Below are positions 1 through 9,973 of a stretch of 64,000 bases of DNA, piece after piece (the stretch's first letter is position 1; every line of letters begins with the position of its first letter). The stretch lies in contig NZ_CP050177.1 of assembly GCF_011694815.1 (NCBI RefSeq), forward strand, positions 5,000,001-5,064,000, read 5' to 3'. The notes below the pieces were generated by a model. The model was given only the letters and a program-made list of their open reading frames with translations. It had not been told where the DNA came from and searched no databases. This DNA comes from Streptomyces liangshanensis. Lineage in GTDB: Bacteria > Actinomycetota > Actinomycetes > Streptomycetales > Streptomycetaceae. A program made the translations under genes and the position numbers.

Positions 1-2143
<2,143 letters not shown>

Positions 2144-2222
2144 CAGTTGCTCGCGTCCACTGTGTTAGTTCTGAAGTAACGAAGAGCCGTGTTGTCATCC
2201 AGCTGTTCGATATCTTCATAGT

Positions 2223-2341
2223 GTTTCGGTGGTCATTGCGCGAGGGAAACGCCCGGTTACATTCCGAACCCGGAAGCTAAGCCTCGTAGCGCCGATGGTA
2301 CTGCAGGGGGGACCCTGTGGGAGAGTAGGACGCCGCCGAAC
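2223..2341 (+). rRNA. 5S ribosomal RNA
   Basis: This is a 5S rRNA of about 119 nt, starting GTTTCGGTGGTCAT and ending in the complementary segment with GCCGCCGAAC. The conserved internal stretch CCGAACCCGGAAGCTAAG is present at about 2264-2281. It lies about 80 nt after the 23S gene, the normal place in a bacterial rrn operon. The ends are set by pairing of the terminal stem and are accurate to a few bases. Confidence 0.96.
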
Positions 2342-2356
2342 AATCTTTGTGGGATT

Positions 2357-2386
2357 GCCCCGCACCATTTATGGTGCGGGGCTTTT
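2357..2386 (+). terminator. rRNA operon terminator 1
   Basis: A perfect 12-bp inverted repeat (GCCCCGCACCAT / ATGGTGCGGGGC, with only TT between the arms) is followed by TTTT. It lies 15 nt after the 5S gene and is a classical intrinsic terminator of the rrn operon. Confidence 0.93.
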
Positions 2387-2417
2387 CCGCGTTCAGGACC
2401 ATTTCGGTCAGAAAGAG

Positions 2418-2446
2418 AAAGGCCCCGGCGACGCCGGGGCCTTTCT
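2418..2446. terminator. Terminator 2, probably bidirectional
   Basis: A 13-bp inverted repeat (AAAGGCCCCGGCG / CGCCGGGGCCTTT) is flanked by A-rich sequence on the left and T-rich sequence on the right. It sits between the rrn operon and the convergent DUF58 gene, so it can stop transcripts from both sides. Confidence 0.88.
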
Positions 2447-2465
2447 TGCGTTGAGGCCGTACCGC

Positions 2466-3776
2466 TCAGAGGCGGCCTGCGGCCTTGAGGGCGAGGTAGG
2501 CGTCGGCGAGGGCGGGGGCGAGTTTGTCGGGTGTCGCGTCGACGACCGTGACCCCGAGGCGCTGGAGTTGCTCTGCCGTGCGGCGGCGCTGGGTCTGTGT
2601 CTGGGCGCCGGCGGCGGCTTCGTACACGGCCTCCACCGTGCCCCTCCCGGCGCTCATCTTCTCGATGTACGGGTCCGAGACCGATGCCACCAGCACGGTG
2701 TGCCGTTGGGTGAGTTGCGGCAGGACGGGGAGCAGCCCCTCCTCGACCGGGGTCGCGTCCAGACTCGTCAGCAGCACGATCAGGGACCGGCGTGGGGCGC
2801 TCTTCAATAGGGCCGAGCCGAGGCCGCGGGCATCCGTTTCGACCAGTTCGGGTTCGATCGGGGCCATCGCGTTGACGAGGGAAGGCAGGAGGTCGCCTGC
2901 CGCCCTGCCCTGGACTTGGGCGCGGATGCGGCGGTCGTACGCCAGGAGGTCGACCCGGTCGCCGGCGCGGGCGGCCAGCGCGCCCAGGAGGAGCGTGGCG
3001 TCCATGGCGGCGTCCAGGCGGGGCACGTCGCCGACCCGGCCGGCCGAGGTGCGGCCCGTGTCGAGGACGATGAGGATGTGCCGGTCGCGTTCGGGGCGCC
3101 AGGTGCGTACCGCCACGGCCGACTGGCGTGCGGTGGCCCGCCAGTCGATGGAGCGGGTGTCGTCGCCCGGGACGTAGTCGCGGAGGCTGTCGAACTCGGT
3201 GCCCTGCCCGCGGATGAGGACGCTTGTCCTGCCGTCGAGTTCCCGCAGGCGGGCCAGTCGGGAGGGCAGGTGCTTGCGGCTCGTGAAGGGCGGCAGGACG
3301 CGGAGGGCCCAGGGGACCTCGTGGTTGCCCTGGCGGGCCGCGAGGCCCAGCGGTCCGAGCGAGCGTACGGTGACGCGCTCGGCGTGGCGGTCGCCGCGGC
3401 GGGTGGGGCGGAGGAACGTGGTGAGGCGGCGGCGTTCGCCGGCCGGGACCGTCAACTGGTGCCGGGACGCGGCCTGTTCGTCGCCCGTCGGCCAGCTGCT
3501 CGGCGGCCAGGCGTCGCGGAACTGGGCGCGCAGACGCCGGGTGGAGCCGTTGGTGACGGTCAGCTGGACCTGCGCGCTCTCGCCGAGTCGAACTGAAGTG
3601 TCACCACTTCGGGTGAATTGGAGCGATCTCACTGGCGCCGCGAGGGCGTAGTCGCACAGAATTGCGAGTGAGAGAGGCGCGTTGACGGCGAGGATCCCCG
3701 CCCAGCTGGGGGCGAAGATCCCGACGGGCAGCGTGCCCAGGGCGGCGAGTAGCGCTGTTCGTCCGGTGAGGGCCAC
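2466..3776 (-). CDS. DUF58 domain-containing membrane protein
   Basis: This 436-aa protein starts at GTG with a GAGGCG Shine-Dalgarno. Two hydrophobic segments lie within residues 5-50, followed by a beta-rich region and the DUF58 signature near residues 185-215 (PGDDTRSIDWRATAR). A von Willebrand A-like strand ending in DTGR follows near residue 237. DUF58 proteins typically partner MoxR ATPases, and their exact role is not established. It is the last gene of a five-gene minus-strand operon, 11 nt after the MoxR gene, and stops next to the rRNA terminator. The family assignment is secure; the function is an inference from MoxR/vWA systems that mature or regulate protein complexes. Confidence 0.9.
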   Translation of the reverse strand: MALTGRTALLAALGTLPVGIFAPSWAGILAVNAPLSLAILCDYALAAPVRSLQFTRSGDTSVRLGESAQVQLTVTNGSTRRLRAQFRDAWPPSSWPTGDEQAASRHQLTVPAGERRRLTTFLRPTRRGDRHAERVTVRSLGPLGLAARQGNHEVPWALRVLPPFTSRKHLPSRLARLRELDGRTSVLIRGQGTEFDSLRDYVPGDDTRSIDWRATARQSAVAVRTWRPERDRHILIVLDTGRTSAGRVGDVPRLDAAMDATLLLGALAARAGDRVDLLAYDRRIRAQVQGRAAGDLLPSLVNAMAPIEPELVETDARGLGSALLKSAPRRSLIVLLTSLDATPVEEGLLPVLPQLTQRHTVLVASVSDPYIEKMSAGRGTVEAVYEAAAGAQTQTQRRRTAEQLQRLGVTVVDATPDKLAPALADAYLALKAAGRL

Positions 3777-3787
3777 GGGTCATCGCC

Positions 3788-4792
3788 TCATCGGGGGACG
3801 GGGACATGGGCGAGGATCGCGGTGATGACGGAATCGGCGGTGACGCCTTCCATTTCCGCTTCGGGCCGCAGTTGCACGCGATGACGGAGCGTGGGGAGGG
3901 CGAGGGCCTTCACGTCGTCCGGTATGACGTAGTCGCGGCCGGTGAGCCAGGCCCAGGCCCGGGCGGTGGACAGCAGAGCGGTGGCGCCTCGCGGGGAGGC
4001 GCCGAGGGTGAGCGAGGGGGATTCACGCGTGGCACGGCAGATATCGACGACATAGCCCGCGATCTCGGGTGAGACGGATGTCCTGGCGACGGCGTCGCGC
4101 GCCGCTTCCAGGTCGGCCGGCCCGGCGACGGGTCGTACGCCCGCGGCTCGGAGATCGCGGGGGTCGAAGCCTTCGGCATGGCGGGTCAGGACGCTGATCT
4201 CGTCGTCGCGGGAGGGCAGCGGCACGGTCAGTTTCAACAGGAAGCGGTCCAGCTGGGCTTCCGGGAGGGGGTAGGTGCCCTCGTACTCGACCGGGTTCTG
4301 TGTCGCGACGACGAGGAAGGGGTCGGGCAGCATGCGCGCGCTGCCGTCGACGGTGACCTGGCGTTCCTCCATCGCCTCGAGAAGCGACGACTGGGTCTTG
4401 GGCGGAGTGCGGTTGATCTCGTCCGCGATCAGCAGGTGGGTGAAGACGGGTCCCGGCTGGAAGGAGAACTCGGCGGTCCGGGCGTCGTAGACGAGGGAGC
4501 CGGTGACGTCGCTCGGCATCAGGTCGGGGGTGAACTGGACGCGCTTGGTGTCGAGTTCGAGGGAGGCCGCGAGTGCCCGTACGAGAAGGGTCTTCGCGAC
4601 ACCGGGGACTCCTTCGAGGAGTACGTGGCCGCGGCACAGGAGGGCGACGACCAGTCCGGTGACGGCGGAGTCCTGGCCGACCACCGCCTTCGCGATCTCG
4701 GTGCGCAAGGCCTCCAGGGAGGCGCGGGCCTTCGCCGCGTTCGCGGCGGGCTCCGCGGTCTCTTCGGCGGTCTCTGCGGTCGGGGCGCTCAT
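3788..4792 (-). CDS. MoxR-family AAA+ ATPase
   Basis: This 334-aa protein begins MSAPTAETAEE; the reading frame is open further upstream, but that stretch is Pro/Arg-rich junk antisense to DNA read in another frame. Walker A is GVPGVAKT (residues 61-68) and Walker B is LLIADEINR (about 121-129), followed by the sensor 1 segment VVATQNPVEYEGTYPLPEAQ. These are hallmarks of MoxR chaperone-like ATPases. The start codon overlaps the stop of the upstream DUF4350 gene by 4 nt (ATGA), implying translational coupling. The partner is expected to be the DUF58 protein encoded directly downstream. Confidence 0.95.
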   Translation of the reverse strand: MSAPTAETAEETAEPAANAAKARASLEALRTEIAKAVVGQDSAVTGLVVALLCRGHVLLEGVPGVAKTLLVRALAASLELDTKRVQFTPDLMPSDVTGSLVYDARTAEFSFQPGPVFTHLLIADEINRTPPKTQSSLLEAMEERQVTVDGSARMLPDPFLVVATQNPVEYEGTYPLPEAQLDRFLLKLTVPLPSRDDEISVLTRHAEGFDPRDLRAAGVRPVAGPADLEAARDAVARTSVSPEIAGYVVDICRATRESPSLTLGASPRGATALLSTARAWAWLTGRDYVIPDDVKALALPTLRHRVQLRPEAEMEGVTADSVITAILAHVPVPR

Positions 4793-5994
4793 GAGGTGCG
4801 TACCTCTCTTTCGAGGGCGTCGAGTTGGTCCGCCAGGCGGATGAGAGCGCTGTCGTCGGCCGGGGCGGGCCCGAAGAGCAGCGAGTGCGGGTCGAGTGCG
4901 GTGTCCGGGAGCCGGACGGTGACCGCGGGCAGCAGGATCTCGGGGCGGTGGGCCGTGCCGGGGGGTACGCCGAGGAGGGGGGAGAGGCGGTCGCGGGACG
5001 CGGCGCGCAGGACGGAGGCCGCGTGGTCGCGGGCGTTCGCCTTGGCGTAGAGGCGGGCGCGGCCTTCGGTGGACTCCGACGCGCGGACGGCGACGGGGAG
5101 TCGTTCGGCGACGAGCGGGCCGAGCCTGCGGCCGCGCCATACGGCGGCGAGGAGTGCGGCCAGGAAGAGCTGGAAGGCGCCCCAGAGCCAGCCGGAGGGG
5201 ATCAGGTCGAGGAAGCCGCTCTCGCCGCCGTCCGCGCGGTCGGTGCCGTCGTCCGCGGAGTAGGTGGGATCACTGAGCGAAGGGAGGTACCAGACGAGAT
5301 GCGGCCGGGAGCCGAGGAGTTGGAGGGCCAGCGACGCGTTGCCCCGCTGGTCGAGGCGCTCGTTGTAGAGGATGTCGGGGGAGCCGAGCAGGACGGTGTC
5401 GCCCGAGTCCCGGTGGTTCAGGACGAGCAGGGTCGGTGTGCCGGCTGCCGGGTAGCAGGCCTGGGCGTCGGGGGAGTCGGTGCTGTAGCGCTCGCCGCCG
5501 ATGTCGATGGTGCCGGCGCGGCGGGCGGCCGGCAGGGAGCACTCGGGTGCGCGGGAGGAGACCTCGGCGGGGGTGTGCGTGCGGACGCCGGGGGCGAGTG
5601 CGTCGACGGAGTAGGGGCCGGCGCCGAGCAGGATGGTGCGGCCGCCGGAGGAGGTGGTCGCGGCGCTGAGGGTCTCCTGCTGGTAGGGCGTCAGGAGTTC
5701 GGGGGCCGCGACCAGGAGTGTGGTGTCGGGGCGGGCCGCGTCGGTGGCCTCGTCGAGCGTGGTGACGACGTCGGTGGAGACTCCGCTGTTCTTGAGGAGC
5801 TCGGCGACGGCCCGGCTGCCGAGGGCGTCGGCGGAGCGGGGGTCGAGGCGGCCGTGGTGGTCGCCGGAGCGGACGGCGGCCAGGACCGTTCCCGCTGTCA
5901 GGAGGATGACGAGGGCGAGGAGGAGTCCTCGTCCGCGGGTCCAGATCTGACGGGGGGTGAGGGACACGGACGTGGGGCTGGTCGTGAGGGTCAT
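4789..5994 (-). CDS. DUF4350 domain-containing membrane protein
   Basis: This 401-aa protein starts at MTLTTSPTSVSL. It has one transmembrane segment near residues 15-35, a large extracytoplasmic domain resembling the ABC-associated GldG/DUF4350 fold, and a second transmembrane segment near residues 265-285. A cytoplasmic tail follows. It lies in the MoxR operon, overlaps the DUF4129 stop upstream and the MoxR start downstream by 4 nt each, and so is co-translated with them. The specific substrate or partner is unknown; I infer a scaffold for the MoxR/DUF58 complex. Confidence 0.88.
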   Translation of the reverse strand: MTLTTSPTSVSLTPRQIWTRGRGLLLALVILLTAGTVLAAVRSGDHHGRLDPRSADALGSRAVAELLKNSGVSTDVVTTLDEATDAARPDTTLLVAAPELLTPYQQETLSAATTSSGGRTILLGAGPYSVDALAPGVRTHTPAEVSSRAPECSLPAARRAGTIDIGGERYSTDSPDAQACYPAAGTPTLLVLNHRDSGDTVLLGSPDILYNERLDQRGNASLALQLLGSRPHLVWYLPSLSDPTYSADDGTDRADGGESGFLDLIPSGWLWGAFQLFLAALLAAVWRGRRLGPLVAERLPVAVRASESTEGRARLYAKANARDHAASVLRAASRDRLSPLLGVPPGTAHRPEILLPAVTVRLPDTALDPHSLLFGPAPADDSALIRLADQLDALEREVRTS

Positions 5995-6680
5995 GGGGCC
6001 GTTCCCCCGGCGGCGTCGCTCAGGTGCGGCGTGGCCTGTTCCAGGTCGAGGTCGAGTTCCCGCAGGCGCCGGTATGCCTGTTGGTCCGTGGTGCGGCCGC
6101 CGTATGTGACGTCGTCGAACTCGCGGGCGGCGGAGCGCAGTCGGGTCGCCTGGGCGGGGAGTGTGCGTCCGGCCTCGTGGGCGGCCTCGTCGGCCGTGCG
6201 GCCCGGGTGGGGGGCGAGGAGGGTGCGTTCCTCCAGGGAGCGGACGACGGCGCGCATCCGTTCTTGGAGGGCTTCGTTCCAGCGTTCCTTGGCGGCGTGC
6301 CTGTCGGCCGCGGCGCGGTGTTCCGCGGCGCTGCGGGGCCGGTCGTCGAAGAGGGAGCCGGGCCTGTGGGGGGTGCGTCGGGGCTTGCCGAGCCGCCACC
6401 AGAGGGCGGCCACGAGGGCCGCGACGAGCAGCAGGATGACGATGAGGCCGAGTGTGCCGCCGGGGGCCGCGCCGGCGACGGAGGTGAGGAGGTCGCCGAC
6501 CCAGCTCCAGAAGCGGTTCATCGCTCGTTGGAGGAGGTTCGGGTCGTTCTCGTGGTACATGGGTTTGGACAGTTCCCGCTCCGCGGCCTCGCGGGCGGGG
6601 AAGCGGGACGGTTCCACCGGGCCGTCCGCCGCCGTGCCGAGCAGTGCGTGTGCTGTTGCCGAGCCCCCCGTGACGGACAC
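5991..6680 (-). CDS. DUF4129 domain-containing membrane protein
   Basis: This 229-aa protein starts at GTG, four bases after the stop of the upstream gene. A single transmembrane helix lies around residues 75-95, followed by a soluble helical DUF4129 domain (residues about 115-220, with RMRAVVRSLEER and the end motif FDDVTYGGR). DUF4129 is often the C-terminal part of transglutaminase-like proteins, but here it stands alone, as is usual in actinobacterial MoxR operons. The DUF4350 start codon overlaps its stop codon. Confidence 0.88.
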   Translation of the reverse strand: MSVTGGSATAHALLGTAADGPVEPSRFPAREAAERELSKPMYHENDPNLLQRAMNRFWSWVGDLLTSVAGAAPGGTLGLIVILLLVAALVAALWWRLGKPRRTPHRPGSLFDDRPRSAAEHRAAADRHAAKERWNEALQERMRAVVRSLEERTLLAPHPGRTADEAAHEAGRTLPAQATRLRSAAREFDDVTYGGRTTDQQAYRRLRELDLDLEQATPHLSDAAGGTAP

Positions 6681-6684
6681 CGCA

Positions 6685-7935
6685 TCAGCTCCCGGGGGTC
6701 GCGGTACCCGGCGTGCCGTTGCCCGTCAGGCCCGCGGCGCGCGCCAGTTCGAGGTCGAGGGCTTCGCGGCGGATGCGCTGGTCGACGTAGAGGAGCACGG
6801 TCACGCCGGCGGAGATCGGGTAGCTGATCGAGGAGGCGATGACCGCGCCGACGCCGGTGATGATCAGGTAGGTCCAGCCGTACTCGGGGGTGGATCCGGC
6901 GACCAGGCCGTCGATGCCGGAGCCGTCCGTGGCGAGGGCGATGATCGCGAACGGGATGGAGACGATCATCGTGATGAGGAAGGTCAGGAGCAGGGTCAGG
7001 GACTGGATGCCGAAGATCCGCCACCAGGCGCCCCGGACGAGTTTGGCGGAGCGGCGCAACGAGGCTGCGATGCCCTGGCGTTCGAGCATCAGGGCCGGGG
7101 AGGCGAGGGCGTAGCGGACCATCAGCCACGAGATGACGACGAGCGCGATCAGTCCGCCGAGGACGGCGAGGAGGACGCCGGCGGTGGAGCCCACCAGGAT
7201 GCCGGGGGTCACGCCCACGCCCATGATCACGACGGCGGCGAGGGGCAGCAGCAGGGTCAGGCCGAGCAGTTGGGCGAGCCGGGGGCGGGCCTCTTGCCAC
7301 GCTTCGGTGAGGGTGACGGGGCGTCCGAGGATGGAGCGGCTGACGACCATGGTCAGGACGGCGGTGGTGAAGAGGGTGCCGAGCAGGGTGATGACCGTCG
7401 TGGGGGCCAGGGAGAACAGGCTGTCCCGGATGGAGTCGCCGGCCTGGGAGAGCGCTTCGGACGGCGTCGCCTCGGGGTCGATCTGCTCGGGCTCGGGGAC
7501 CAGGTAGCGGACGACGAGTATGTCGCAGATCTGGGTGACCACGGCAACGGCGAGGGTGACGCCGAGGACGGTGCGCCAGTGGGCGCGCAGGGTGGAGACG
7601 GCGCCGTCGAGGATCTCGCCGACGCCGAGGGGGCGCAGCGGGATCACGCCGGGCTTGGCCGCCGGCGGGCGGCCCCACGCGGGGCCCGGGGCGCCGCCCT
7701 GGCCGGGTCCGCCCCAGCCGGCGCCCCAGGCGGGGGCGGGGTGCGGCGGGGTGGGGCCGGGTTGGCCGGGGGTCTGGGCGCTGGGCGGGGACCACTGGCC
7801 GGGGGGCGGCTGGGTCTTGGACCACTTGGAGGGGGTACCGGTGTCGTCGGCGGGCTCGGCCGGCCGCGGAACGGAAGCGTCCTGGCCGTCGGACGGGGCG
7901 GATCCGGGCGAGGCCCAGCCCGGAGTGTCGTTCAC
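6685..7935 (-). CDS. Multi-pass membrane protein with Pro-rich N-terminus, first gene of the MoxR operon
   Basis: This 416-aa protein starts at GTG (VNDTPGWASPG) with a good GAGGTGG Shine-Dalgarno 8 nt upstream; the in-frame extension further upstream lacks one. Residues 1-115 are Pro/Gly-rich and probably disordered. The segment PLRPLGVGEILDGAVSTLRAHW then starts a domain of about six hydrophobic helices, resembling the membrane domain of glycerophosphodiester-phosphodiesterase-like proteins but without any catalytic domain. It leads the operon with the DUF4129, DUF4350, MoxR and DUF58 genes and is divergent from mtnA. The function is unknown. Confidence 0.86.
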   Translation of the reverse strand: MNDTPGWASPGSAPSDGQDASVPRPAEPADDTGTPSKWSKTQPPPGQWSPPSAQTPGQPGPTPPHPAPAWGAGWGGPGQGGAPGPAWGRPPAAKPGVIPLRPLGVGEILDGAVSTLRAHWRTVLGVTLAVAVVTQICDILVVRYLVPEPEQIDPEATPSEALSQAGDSIRDSLFSLAPTTVITLLGTLFTTAVLTMVVSRSILGRPVTLTEAWQEARPRLAQLLGLTLLLPLAAVVIMGVGVTPGILVGSTAGVLLAVLGGLIALVVISWLMVRYALASPALMLERQGIAASLRRSAKLVRGAWWRIFGIQSLTLLLTFLITMIVSIPFAIIALATDGSGIDGLVAGSTPEYGWTYLIITGVGAVIASSISYPISAGVTVLLYVDQRIRREALDLELARAAGLTGNGTPGTATPGS

Positions 7936-8117
7936 GGTCGTCCACCTCGTGGCTTGGTTGTGGGGCCGGCTCGGCGAGTCGGCGGTTCGGAGGTGCCTGT
8001 CCGCGGTGCGGGACGGCGGGCTGGCAGCCATCGTGCCACGCGTTGCCCGTTGGTGGACCTGGGGTTGTATCTCCTTCTCACCTCGATTCCTGCCTTCATT
8101 GTGGGTGTCGTAGCGGG

Positions 8118-8123
8118 CAGACT
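8118..8123 (+). promoter_or_regulatory. Candidate -10 element for leaderless mtnA
   Basis: CAGACT is followed by exactly six bases and then the ATG of mtnA, with no Shine-Dalgarno in between. This spacing would put the transcription start at the start codon. No clear -35 is seen, so this is an inference. Confidence 0.35.
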
Positions 8124-8129
8124 GGGCGG

Positions 8130-9278
8130 ATGGCTGATCAGTACGTACCAAACGCGGCCGGCCCGGAGCCGTCCATGCTTCCGTCGATCCGCTGGGACGA
8201 ACCACCGGAGGGCCCGGTTCTGGTCCTCCTCGACCAGACGAGACTTCCGGTGGAGGAGGCCGAGCTGGTCTGTACGGACGTTCCCGCGCTGGTGCGGGCG
8301 ATCCGCACGCTGGCGGTGCGCGGGGCGCCGCTGCTGGGGATCGCGGGTGCCTACGGGGTGGCGCTGGCGGCCGTGCGGGGCTTCGACGTGGAGGACGCGG
8401 CGGAGATCCTGGCGCAGGCGCGGCCCACCGCGGTGAACCTCGGGTACGGGGTGCGGCGGGCGCGGGACGCGTACCGGGCGGCGGTCGACGGGGGTGCCGG
8501 TCTGGAGCAGGCGGCCGCGGCGGCGCTGGCCGAGGCCAGGCTGCTGCACCAGGAGGATGCCGAGGCCAGCGCGCAGATGGCGCGGTTTGGGCTTACGCTC
8601 CTGGATGAGTTGCTGCCGGGCGGCAATCATCGGATCCTGACCCACTGCAACACCGGGGCGCTCGTCTCCGGCGGGGAGGGCACCGCGTTCGCCGTGGCGT
8701 TGTCGGCCCACCGGGCCGGCCGGTTGCGGCGGCTGTGGGTGGACGAGACTCGTCCGCTGTTGCAGGGTTCCCGGCTGACTGCGTACGAGGCGGCGCGCAA
8801 CGGGATGGCGTACACCTTGTTGACGGACAACGCCGCTGGTTCGCTCTTCGCCGCGGGTGAGGTCGACGCCGTCCTCATCGGCGCGGACCGGATCGCGGCG
8901 GACGGTTCGGTGGCGAACAAGATCGGGAGCTATCCGCTCGCGGTGTTGGCGGCGTACCACCATGTGCCGTTCGTCGTGGTCGCCCCGACCACGACGATCG
9001 ATCTCGGGACCCCGGACGGGGCGTCGATCGAGGTGGAGCAGCGGCCGGGGCAGGAAGTGACGGAGCTCACGGCGCCGCAGACGGCGGTGGCGGGAGTGGA
9101 GGCGGGGAGTGGGATGCCGGTGGCGCCGCTGGGAACGCAGGCGTACAACCCGGCGTTCGACGTCACGCCTCCTGAACTGGTGACGGCGATCGTCACCGAA
9201 TACGGCGCGCTGTCCCCGGTGACCGGGGACGGAATCGCGGAGCTGTGTGCCAGGTCACGCCGGGTAACGATTAGATAA
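8130..9278 (+). CDS. mtnA: S-methyl-5-thioribose-1-phosphate isomerase
   Basis: This 382-aa protein isomerises 5-methylthioribose-1-phosphate to the ribulose form in the methionine salvage pathway. The family features are all present: RGAPLLGIAGAYG near residues 64-75, the catalytic cysteine in THCNTGAL (Cys173), and the catalytic aspartate in IGADRIAADGSVANKIG (Asp253). The length is normal. The start MADQYVPNAAG is preferred over an upstream in-frame ATG because it matches the family length. The other salvage genes are not adjacent. mtrA follows 16 nt later on the same strand and may be partly co-transcribed. Confidence 0.95.
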   Translation: MADQYVPNAAGPEPSMLPSIRWDEPPEGPVLVLLDQTRLPVEEAELVCTDVPALVRAIRTLAVRGAPLLGIAGAYGVALAAVRGFDVEDAAEILAQARPTAVNLGYGVRRARDAYRAAVDGGAGLEQAAAAALAEARLLHQEDAEASAQMARFGLTLLDELLPGGNHRILTHCNTGALVSGGEGTAFAVALSAHRAGRLRRLWVDETRPLLQGSRLTAYEAARNGMAYTLLTDNAAGSLFAAGEVDAVLIGADRIAADGSVANKIGSYPLAVLAAYHHVPFVVVAPTTTIDLGTPDGASIEVEQRPGQEVTELTAPQTAVAGVEAGSGMPVAPLGTQAYNPAFDVTPPELVTAIVTEYGALSPVTGDGIAELCARSRRVTIR

Positions 9279-9294
9279 ATGGGATGATGTCGAT

Positions 9295-9972
9295 ATGAAG
9301 GGACGCGTCCTTGTCGTCGATGACGACACCGCACTGGCCGAGATGCTCGGGATTGTGCTGCGTGGTGAAGGGTTCGAACCGTCGTTCGTAGCGGACGGTG
9401 ACAAGGCGCTGGCCGCCTTCCGTGAGGCCAAGCCGGATCTGGTGCTGCTGGATCTCATGCTGCCGGGCCGGGACGGTATCGAGGTGTGCCGGCTGATCAG
9501 GGCCGAGTCCGGGGTGCCGATCGTGATGCTCACCGCCAAGAGCGACACGGTCGACGTGGTGGTCGGGCTGGAGTCGGGGGCGGACGACTACATCGTCAAG
9601 CCGTTCAAGCCCAAGGAGCTGGTGGCCCGGATCAGGGCGCGGCTGCGGCGCTCCGAGGAGCCCGCGCCGGAGCAGCTGACCATCGGCGATCTGGTGATCG
9701 ACGTGGCGGGTCACTCGGTGAAGCGGGAGGGGCAGTCGATCGCCCTGACGCCTCTGGAGTTCGACCTGCTGGTCGCGCTGGCCCGTAAGCCGTGGCAGGT
9801 GTTCACGCGGGAGGTGCTCCTGGAGCAGGTGTGGGGTTACCGGCACGCGGCCGACACCCGGCTGGTGAACGTGCATGTCCAGCGGTTGCGCTCCAAGGTC
9901 GAGAAGGACCCGGAGCGGCCGGAGATCGTGGTGACCGTCCGGGGTGTCGGGTACAAGGCAGGACCGAGCTGA
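9295..9972 (+). CDS. mtrA: Response regulator MtrA (OmpR/PhoB family)
   Basis: This 225-aa protein has an N-terminal receiver domain (acidic pocket DDD at 9-11, phospho-acceptor Asp53 in LLDLMLPG, Lys102 in VKPFKP) and a C-terminal winged-helix OmpR-type DNA-binding domain ending VTVRGVGYKAG. In Streptomyces and mycobacteria MtrA binds many promoters for cell division, development and envelope functions. The neighbouring mtrB and lpqB genes in the canonical order make the identification firm. The mtrB start is one base after its stop codon. Confidence 0.97.
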   Translation: MKGRVLVVDDDTALAEMLGIVLRGEGFEPSFVADGDKALAAFREAKPDLVLLDLMLPGRDGIEVCRLIRAESGVPIVMLTAKSDTVDVVVGLESGADDYIVKPFKPKELVARIRARLRRSEEPAPEQLTIGDLVIDVAGHSVKREGQSIALTPLEFDLLVALARKPWQVFTREVLLEQVWGYRHAADTRLVNVHVQRLRSKVEKDPERPEIVVTVRGVGYKAGPS

Positions 9973-9973
9973 G

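Noticed and set aside
4825..8436. Plus-strand open reading frame of about 1200 codons across the MoxR operon
   Set aside because: It is a Gly/Arg/Ala-rich shadow of five well-supported minus-strand genes, with no ribosome-binding site or domain.
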